NCBI GenBank assembly: GCA_023375785.1
Contig: SZWC01000844.1
Span: 69,137-133,136 of the forward strand
Length of the DNA: 64,000 bases
Reading direction: 5' to 3'
Origin: Penium margaritaceum
Lineage: Eukaryota; Streptophyta; Zygnematophyceae; Desmidiales; Peniaceae
Shown here: positions 56,299 to 64,000 of the stretch, one piece after another
Position numbering within the stretch: position 1 is the stretch's first letter
Layout of the letters: each line of letters opens with the position of its first letter
The notes under the pieces: generated by a model
Database searches by the model: none
What the model was told of the DNA's origin: nothing
What the model saw: only the letters and a program-made list of their open reading frames with translations
Position numbers and translations under genes: made by a program

Positions 56299-56311
56299 GC
56301 TCACCGCACCA
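56299..56311 (-). promoter_or_regulatory. Possible primer-binding site of element B
   Basis: On the minus strand TGGTGCGGTGAGC starts 7 nt after the LTR end, in the right place for a tRNA primer site beginning TGG. I cannot name a matching tRNA. The same sequence is found beside the LTRs at 7984 and (with one change) 23993. Confidence 0.3.
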
Positions 56312-56318
56312 TTAACAC

Positions 56319-58181
56319 TGTTATACCCTTTTTCGCCTTCGTCCGGAATCGGGTCTGGCAGCATGCGAGGATCAGCTCCGCAAGCGTTCGCTCTTCCCGA
56401 GCTATCCATACATTCCGTTCTCCGAGTCTACCCTATTCCAAACCACCGGACCTTCCGTGGGTATTCCACAGATCATTCACCGGATCAGCATCGGTGATGC
56501 GTTGTTCTTTGCTATCCTCAAAACAATCACCATGTGCTCATTTCATCAATTCATTCACCCTGACTAGTCCTCAACGACCAATCATCCACCGGATACTACG
56601 ATCTCAACACAGAGAGCTCTTCTTAACTACTGAAAAGATGGTTCGATCAATAATCCACCAGGCAATCAAGGTACTTGCATTCATTCTTCTCATCGGACAT
56701 TGACCGTCAACCATCTACCGTACTGTATGACGTCAAATTGAAAGAGATCTGTCTAACTCCACATGAGATAGAACTTAGACAATTGCAGTGTGCGCATTCA
56801 ATCAAAGAGGAGTACATCCAAACAACATCTCTCTCATCTAGACGATCAACATCTCACACTTCACCAAGCAACACACGCAAACCGTAAGCCTCCCGTGTCT
56901 CCGGATAATCGACTGGCGCTAGTCCTCGCACTAGCACCGTGCGGTGCGTGGCGACTTCGTTGCCCACCCGTGGAACGGCACGGCGTAACTCCAATGGTCC
57001 ACTAGCGCGGCGACCTACACAAGACAGAAAAAGAGTCAAGTCCTCCTCTTGCAGGCGGGCGAGTTATTGCTGGTAGCGTCGATAGGCTCGGTACGCCTCG
57101 GCCCGCACTTCAGCCGCCTCTGCAGCACGCCGTCCGACGTCTCGTGCGACCTTCTGTCAGCTTTCCACGCGGCGAGGCTCGTCGTCCCGGGGAAGCCTCT
57201 GCAGCCACGGTTGCCAGAACTGCTCCAGGGCTCCACCTGCGGGATAGGGCACCCACTGCATCACTCCAAGAACCGTCCGGGCTCCAAGGAGATGGGGGAC
57301 ATTGCAGCAGTTACAGATGGCGTAGAAGGGCACCGGGGAGTCTCGGGGACCGCGCCTGGAGTTTGGGGGCTGGTGCTCTCGGGGGAACTCGGGGCAAGGC
57401 CATGATGGCTCCGTGACTTGTTCCTCGTAGAGCGGCCTTCCCATCCAAGACTGGCACACACACACACTGTTCCCCTATGCCCAAAGTCTATACTAGCTTC
57501 TCTAATCTATCTTGTTGCGAGACGGGACGCAGGTCCCGCTCGACGGTCTGGTTCAACCAAGGGGCAGCAATCTCTCGGTTAAGCCGATGGTTACAGGACC
57601 GGCTTCCTACGCCCGCGTCAGACTAGGGTTCGGCAGCGCAGCTCGCCGGTAGCGATCGCCGTCTCGCCAGTTGGGAGCAGGAGCGTCTGACTTCAGTGTT
57701 TACTTGGCTTCTTGCAATGGCGCATTTGTAGTTTGCTCTCGTCAGCATCATCTTCTGATGAACAGCCCTCCTCCTCTTATCCCTTCTCCTTTTATCTCCT
57801 CCTCATAGCACCCTTCTGGGATCCCTTCTCACTCTCCAGCCCCACTCCGCGGCTCGCACATCAAAACGCTTTTGGATAAGGCGCTTCGAGCACCGCTCCT
57901 CTCCTCGAGGTTCGGACGCGACTCCGCTCCCATCAAACCAGCCTCGGGCAGCCTTCCTTTCCTCTCGGCAGGACTAGTCTGCTTACGTCGCACGCCGCAA
58001 TATCTTCCTCGTGCCCCGTCGCCCCCCGGATTCGAACTGCCCTCCCGGCGATTTTCTTTCCTTTGTCAAACGGTTGTTGGATGATTCGTCGACCTTCACC
58101 CCTCCCTTTTCCCTTCCTTGAACCCGGGTCCCAGCTCCCCTTTTTCTCATTCTCCGGTGGATGAATGAAACATCATTAACA
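56319..58181 (-). repeat. Right LTR of element B (5' LTR in element sense)
   Basis: 1863 bp, TGTTATACCC...CATCATTAACA, followed by satellite CCCTAG. The AC run is short here (near 57456-57469). Its LTR ORF has TAA at 57064-57066, shared with the LTR of element C but not with B's own left LTR. Confidence 0.9.
56854..57451 (-). pseudogene. LTR-encoded ORF, broken copy in element B right LTR
   Basis: Homologue of 34693-35283 with the conserved ATG, TAA 57064-57066 in place of GAA, and other small changes that move the frame. Not expected to give a full protein. Confidence 0.5.
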
Positions 58182-61100
58182 CCCTAGTTGCGCCTCAGTT
58201 GCGCACTAGCTACGCCCTAGTTGTACCCTAGTTGTATCCTACTTGTGGCCTACTTGCGCCCTAGTTGCACCTTTGTTGCGCCCTAGTTGCGCCTTTGTTA
58301 CGCCCTAGCTGCGCCCTAGTTGCGCCCTAGTTGCGCCCTAGTTGCGCCTTAGTTGCACCCTAGTTGCGCCCTAGTTGCGTCCTAGTTGTGCCCTAGTTGC
58401 GCCCTTGTTGCGTCCTTGTTGCGCCCTCATTGCGCCCTTGTTGCACCCTTGTTGCGCCCTAGTTGCGCCCTAGTTGTGCCCCACTTGCGCCGGAGTTGCG
58501 CCCTACTTGTGCCCTACTTGCGCCCTACTTGCGCCCTAGTTGCACCCTAGTTACGCCATTGTTGCGCCCTAGTTGCACCCTAGTTGCGCCCTAGTTGCAC
58601 CCTAGTTGCGTCCTAGTTGCACCCTAGTTGCGCCCTTGTTGCGCCCTAGTTGCACCCTAGTTACGCCCTACTTGCGGCCTAGTTGCGCCCTAGTTGCGAC
58701 CTAGTTGCGCCCTAGTAGCACCCTAGTTGCACCCTAGTCGCGCCCAAGTTGCGCCCTAGTTGCGCCCTAGTTGCACCCTAGTTGCACCCTACTTGTGCCC
58801 TTATTGCACCCTACTTGCGCCCTACTGGCACCCTACTTGTACCCTAGTTGTGCCGTAGTTGGACACTAGCTATGCCCTAGTTGTGCCCTAGTTGCGCCCT
58901 AGTTGCATCCTACTTGCACCCTACTTGCATGCTAGTTGCGCCTTAGTTGCGCCTTAATTTCGCCGAACTTGCGCACTAGTTACACCCTAGTTGCGCCCTA
59001 GTTGCGCCGTAGTTCCGTCTTAGTTGAGCCCTAGTTGCGGTCAAGTTGCGGTCTACTTGTGCCCAAGTTGCGCCTATGTTGGGCCCTAGTTGCGCCCAAC
59101 TTGCAAACTAGTTGCACCCTAGTTGCGCCCTAGATGCACCATATTTGCGCCCTTCTTGCGCCCATATTGCACCAAACTTACACCCTATTGGTGCCCTATT
59201 TGCGCCCTAGTTGCGCCTCAGTTGGACACTAGCTACGCCCTAGTTGTGCCCTAGTTGCGTCCTAGTTACGTCGTACTTGTACCCTACTTGCGCCCTAGTT
59301 GCACCCTAGTTGCGCAATACTTGCACCCTAGTTGTACCCTAGTTGCGCCCTAGTTCCGACCTGAGTTCGCGCCCTAGTTGTGCACAAGTTACACCCTCCT
59401 TGCGCCCTAATTGCACCCTACTTGCGCCCTAGTTGCACCTAAATTGGGTACTAGCTACTTCCTAGTTGTACCCTAGTTGCGCCCTAGTTGCGTCCTACTT
59501 GTGCCCTATTTGCGCCCTAGTTATGCCTTAATTTCATCCTACTTGCGCCCTATCTGCGCCCTAGGTGCGCCCTAGTTGCGCCCTAGTTGTGCCCTAGTTG
59601 TGCCCTGGTTGCACCCTAGTTGCGCCCAAGTTGTGCTCTAGTTGCGCCCTAGTTGCCCCCAATTGCGCCCTAATTGCACCCTAGTTGTGCCCTAGTTGCG
59701 CCTTAGTTGCGCCCTAGTTGCGCCCTAGTTGCGCCCAAGTCGTGCCATAGTCGTGCCCTAGTCGCGCCCTAGTCGCGCCCTAGTCGCGCCCTAGTCGCGT
59801 CCTAGTCGCGCCCTAGTCGCACCCTAGTTGCGCCCTAGTTGCACCCTAGTTGCGCCCTAGTTGCGCCCTTAGTTGCGCCCTTAGTTGTACCCTGGTTCTG
59901 CCCTAGTTGCGTCCTAGTTACACCCTAGTTGCGCCCTAGTTGCGCCATAGTTGCGCCCTAGATGTGCCCTAGTTGCGTCCTAGTTGCGCCCTACTTGTAC
60001 CCTAGTTGCACCCTAGTTGCGCCCTAGTTGCGCCCTAGTTGCGCCCTAGTTGCGCCCTACTTTCACCCTACTCTCGCCCTAGTTGCGCCTCACTTGGGCA
60101 CTAGCTACGCCCTAGTTGTACCATAGTTGCGCCCTAGCTGCATCCTACTTGTGCCCTACTTGCGCCCTAGTTGCACCTTAGTTGCGCCTTAGTGGCACCT
60201 TAGTTACGCCTTAGTTGCGCTCTAATTGCGCCCACGTTGCGCCCTAGTTGCGCCCTAGTTGCATCCTAGTTGTGTCCTAGTTGCGCCCTAGTTGCGTCCT
60301 AGTTGCACCCTAGTTACGCCCTAGTTACATCCTAGTTGCACCCTTGTTGCGCCCTTGTTGCGCCCTCATTGCGCCCTCGTTGCACCCTCGTTGCACCCTC
60401 GTTGCGCTCAAGTTGTGCCCTATTTGCACCCTTGTTACACCCTAGTTGTGCCCCATTTGTGTTATAGTTGCGCCCTACTTGCGCCCTACTTGCGCCCTAC
60501 TTGTGTCCTAGTTGTACCCTTGTTGCGCCCTAGTTGCGCCCTAGTTGCACCCTCTTTGCGCCCTAGTTGCGCCCTATGTGCGCCCTAGTTGCGCCCTAGT
60601 TGCGTCCTAGTTGCGCCCTAAATGCGCCCTAGTTGCGCCCTAGTCGCACCCTAGTCGTGCCCTAGTCACGCCCTAGTTGCGCCCTAGTTGCACCCTAGTT
60701 GCGCTCTAGTTGCACCCTATTTGCGCCCTTATTGCACCCTACTTGCACCCTACTGGCACCCTTCTTGTGCCCTCGTTGTGCCTCAATTGGGCACTAGGTA
60801 TGCCCTAGTTCTGCCTTAGTTGCGTGCTACAACTGCCCTACTTGCGCGCTAGTTGCGTCTTAGTTGCGCCTTAGTTGCACCCAACTTGCACACTAGTTGA
60901 ACCCTAGTTGCGCCCTAGTTGCGCCCTAGTTGTACCATAGTTGTGCCCTAGTTGCGTCCTGGTTACGCCCCGGTTGCGCCCTCGTTGCGCCCTAGTTGTA
61001 CCCTAGTTGCGCCCTCGTTGTGCCCTAGTTGCGACCTAGTTGCGTCCTAGTTGTTCCCTATATTTGCCCTAGTTGCGCCATAGTTGCACCCTAGTTGTGC

Positions 61101-64000
61101 CATAATTGCACCCTAGTTGTGCCCTAGCTACACCCTAGTTGCACCCTAGTTGCGCCCTCGTTGCGCCCTCATTGCGCCCTAGTTGCGCCCTCTTTACGCC
61201 CTTGTTGCACCATAGTTGCGCCCTAGTTGCACCATACTTACGCCGTAGTTGCGCCCTAGTTGCGCCCTAGTTGCACCCTAGTTACGCTCTAGTTGCGCCC
61301 TAGTTGCGCCCTAGTTGCACCCTAGTTTCGTCCTAGTTGCACCCTAGTTGCACCCTAGTTGCGTCCTAGTTTCACCCTAGTTGCACCCTTGTTACGCCTT
61401 AGTTTTGTCCTAGTTGCGTCCTACTTGCGCCCTACTTGCGTCCTAGTTGCCCCCTACTTGCACCCAGTTGCGTCTTAGTTATGCCATAGTTGCACCCTAG
61501 TTGCGCCCTTATTGCACCCTACTTGCACCCTACTGGCGGCCTACTTGCGCCCTAGTTGCGCCTCAGTTGGGTACTAGTAACGCCCTCATTGTGCCCTAGT
61601 TACGCCCTAGTTGCGTCCTACTTGTGCCCTAGTTGCGCCCTAGTTGCACCCTAGTTGTGCCCTACTTGCACCATAGTTGCGCCCTAGTTGCGCCCTAGTT
61701 GCGTCCTGGTTGCGCACATGTTGCAACCTACTTGCGCCCGACTTGCACCCTACTTGCGCCCTAGTTGCGCCTCAGTTGGGCACTAGCTACGCCCTAGTTG
61801 TACCCTAGTTGAGCACTAGTTGCGTCCAACTTGTGCCCTATTTGCGCCCTAGTTGCGCCTTAGTTGCGCCCTAGTTGCACCCTAGTTACACTCTAGTTGC
61901 GTCCTAGTTGCGACCTAGATGCGCCCTAGTTGCGCCCTAGTTGCGCCTAGTTGTGCCCTAGTTACGCCCTAGTTGCGCCCTAGTTTCCCCTGGTTGCGCC
62001 CTAATTGCGTCCTAGCCGTGCCCTAGTTGCGCCCTTTTTGCGCCCTAGTTGCGCCCAAGTCGTGCCCTAGTCGCGCCCTAGTCGTGCCGTAGTTGCGCCC
62101 TAGTTGCGCACTAGTTGCACCCTAGTTGCGCCCCAGTTGCGCCCTAGTTGCGCCCTAGTTGTGCCCTAGTTGTGCCCTAGTTGCGCCCTAGTTGCACCCT
62201 AGTTGCNNNNNNNNNNNNNNNNNNNNNNNNNNNNNNNNNNNNNNNNNNNNNNNNNNNNNNNNNNNNNNNNNNNNNNNNNNNNNNNNNNNNNNNNNNNNNN
62301 NNNNNNNNNNNNNNNNNNNNNNNNNNNNNNNNNNNNAGTTGCGCCCTAGTTGCGCCCTAGTTGTGCCCTAGTTGTGCCCTAGTTGCGCCCTAGTTGCACC
62401 CTAGTTGCCCCCAGTTGCGCCCTAGTTGCGCCCTAGTTGCGCCCTAGTTGCGCCCTAGTTGCATTCTTGTTACGCCCTAGCTGTGCCCCAATTGTGCCGT
62501 AGTTGTACCCTACTTGCGCCCTACTTGCACCCTACTTGCGCCATAGTTGCACCCTTGTTGCGCCCTTGTTGCACCCTAGTTGCACTCTAGTTGCGCGCTA
62601 GTTGCACCCTAGTTGCGCCCTAGTTGCGCCCTAGTTGTGCCCTAGTTGCACCCTAGTTGCGCCGTAGTTGCGCCCTAGTTGCGCCCTAGTTGCGCCCTAG
62701 TCGCGCCCTAGTGGCGTCCTAGTTGCGCCCAAGTTGCGCCCTAGTTGCGTCCTAGCTGCGCTCTAGTTGCACCATATTTGCGCCCTTCTTGCACCCTACT
62801 TGCGCCCTACTAGCACGCTTCTTGTGCCCTAGTTGTGCCTTAGTTGGGCACTAGCTATATCCTAGTTGTGCCCTAGTTGTGCCCTAGTTGCGTCCTACTT
62901 GTGTCATACTTGCATGGTAGTTGCGCCTTAGTTGCACCTTAGCTGCGCCCAAATTGCACACTAGTTGCACCCTAGTTGCACCCTAGTTGCACCCTAGTTG
63001 TGTCCTAGTTGCGCCCTAGTTGCGCCCTGGTTGCGCCCCGGTTGCGCCCTAGTTGCGCCCTAGTTACGCCCTAGTTGCGCCCTAGTTGTGCCCTAGTTGC
63101 GACCTAGTTGCGTCCTAGTTGTGCCCAAGTTGTGCCCTAGTTGCACCCTATTTACACCCTAGTTGCGCCCTAGTAGTACCCTAGTTACATCCTAGTTGTG
63201 CCCTAGTTGCGCCCTAGTTGCGCCCTCGTTGTGCCCTCGTTGCGCCCTAGTTGCACCCTCTTTGCATCCTTGTTGCGCCCTAGTTGCGCCCTAGTAGCGC
63301 CCTTGTTGCGTCTTAGTTGTGCCCTAGTTGCACCCTACTTGCGTCCTACTTGCGCCCTAGTTGTGCCCTACTTGCACCCTAGTTGCGTCTTAGTTGCGCC
63401 CTAGTTGCGCCCTAGTTGTGCCTCAGTTGGGCACTAGCTACGCCCTAGTTGTACCCTACTTGCGCCCTAGTTGCGTCCTACTTGTGCCCTATTTGCGCCC
63501 TAGTTGCGCCTTAGTTGCGCCCTATTTGCGCCCTAGTTGCGCCATAGTTGCGCCCTAGTTGCGCCCTAGATGCGCCCTAGTTGCGCCTTAGTTGTGCCCT
63601 AGTTACGCCCTATTTGCACCCTAGTTGCGCCCTAGTTGTCCCCAGTTGCGTCCTAATTGCATCCTAGTTGCGCCCTAGTTGCACCCTAGTTGCGCCCAAG
63701 TCGCGCCCTAGTCGCGCCCTTGTCGCGCGCTAGTTGCGCCCTAGTTGCGCACTAGTTATCCCCTAGTTGCGCCCTAGTTGCGCCCTAGTTGCGCCCTAGT
63801 TCTATCCTAGTTGCAACCTAGTTGCGCCCTAGTTGCGCCCCAGTTGCCCCCCGTTGCGCCCTAATTGTGCCCTAGTTGCGCCCTAGTTGTGCCCTAGTTG
63901 TGCCCTGGTTGTGCCCTAGTTGCGTCCAAGTCGCGCCCTAGTCGCGCCCTAGTCGCGCCCTATTTGCGTCCTAGTTGCGCACTAGTTGCACCCTAGTTGC
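58182..64000. repeat. 11-bp satellite, array 3 (at least 5.8 kb)
   Basis: Same monomer, starting with the same run of variants as arrays 1 and 2 (CCCTAGTTGCGCCTCAGTTG, then CTAGCTACGCCC). Markers of the AGTTGG.CACTAG type recur near 58857, 59220, 59446, 60786, 61567, 61775, 62845 and 63426. Sub-blocks of AGTCGCGCC occur near 59735-59820, 62055, 63688 and 63925. The array runs off the window. No genes seen. Confidence 0.95.
62207..62336. other. 130-base assembly gap in satellite
   Basis: A run of N flanked on both sides by nearly identical monomer strings (both flanks read GTGCCCTAGTTGTGCCC then GCGCCCTAG). The gap length is probably arbitrary and satellite may be collapsed or duplicated here. 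Confidence 0.95.

Larger units (their letters stand above)
34166..58181 (-). mobile_element. Element B: 24-kb Ty3/gypsy element with nested insertion
   Basis: Bounded by LTRs 34166-36029 and 56319-58181, each TGTTATA...TTAACA. The flanking satellite gives CCCTA on both sides. Without the nested Copia-like element (3823 bp) it is about 20.2 kb, very long for a Ty3 element. Minus-strand order: gag, protease 1, RT/RNase H, protease 2-like domain, coiled-coil ORF, Pro/Ser-rich part, integrase, Ala/Pro repeat, Cys-rich polyprotein. The segment from about 50700 to 49500 may be from another element joined in. All ORFs are interrupted. Confidence 0.85.

Overview
The window is nuclear DNA from a eukaryote with a repeat-rich genome. 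My best guess is a green plant or streptophyte alga such as Chara; this is inferred from the Ty3/gypsy and Copia-type elements, an initiator-Met-tRNA primer site and the CG/CHG-type mutation pattern, not proven. I recognise no host gene, tRNA or rRNA. Almost everything is retrotransposon or tandem repeat, and nearly every reading frame is broken. Single Ns (1207, 38603) and a 130-base N run (62207-62336) mark assembly joins.

Layout. 1-2109: a 225-bp minisatellite. 2243-about 6280: the 3' half of a plus-strand Ty3 element ('element E'): integrase, Gln/Glu-rich linker, Cys-rich zinc-finger polyprotein, LTR. About 6281-9855: a minus-strand remnant ('element C') with part of gag and one LTR. 9856-15966: array 1 of an 11-bp satellite (monomer GTTGCGCCCTA). 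15967-25862: minus-strand 'element A', internally deleted (LTR, Ala/Pro repeat, RT, protease, gag, LTR). 25863-34165: satellite array 2. 34166-58181: minus-strand 'element B', 24 kb. Read 5'->3' on the minus strand, B has LTR, gag, protease 1, RT/RNase H, a protease 2-like domain, a coiled-coil ORF, a Pro/Ser-rich segment, integrase, an Ala/Pro repeat, a Cys-rich polyprotein and the second LTR. A 3.8-kb non-autonomous Copia-like element (44556-48378) is nested in B. 58182-64000: satellite array 3.

C, A and B each end at the same point of the satellite, followed by colinear satellite. Left LTRs resemble left LTRs, and right LTRs resemble right LTRs. The simplest reading is one insertion into the satellite, then duplication of the whole 'element + array' unit (about 16 kb or more), with later deletions and insertions in single copies.

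Two things stand out. First, two clearly different Ty3 elements (E and B) share an unusual 3' module: integrase, a repetitive linker, then a long Cys-rich multi-zinc-finger protein just before the 3' LTR. Second, aligning paralogous copies shows that most nonsense codons are CAG->TAG or CGA->TGA, as expected from decay of methylated CHG and CG sites. UAG=Gln recoding is the alternative to exclude.
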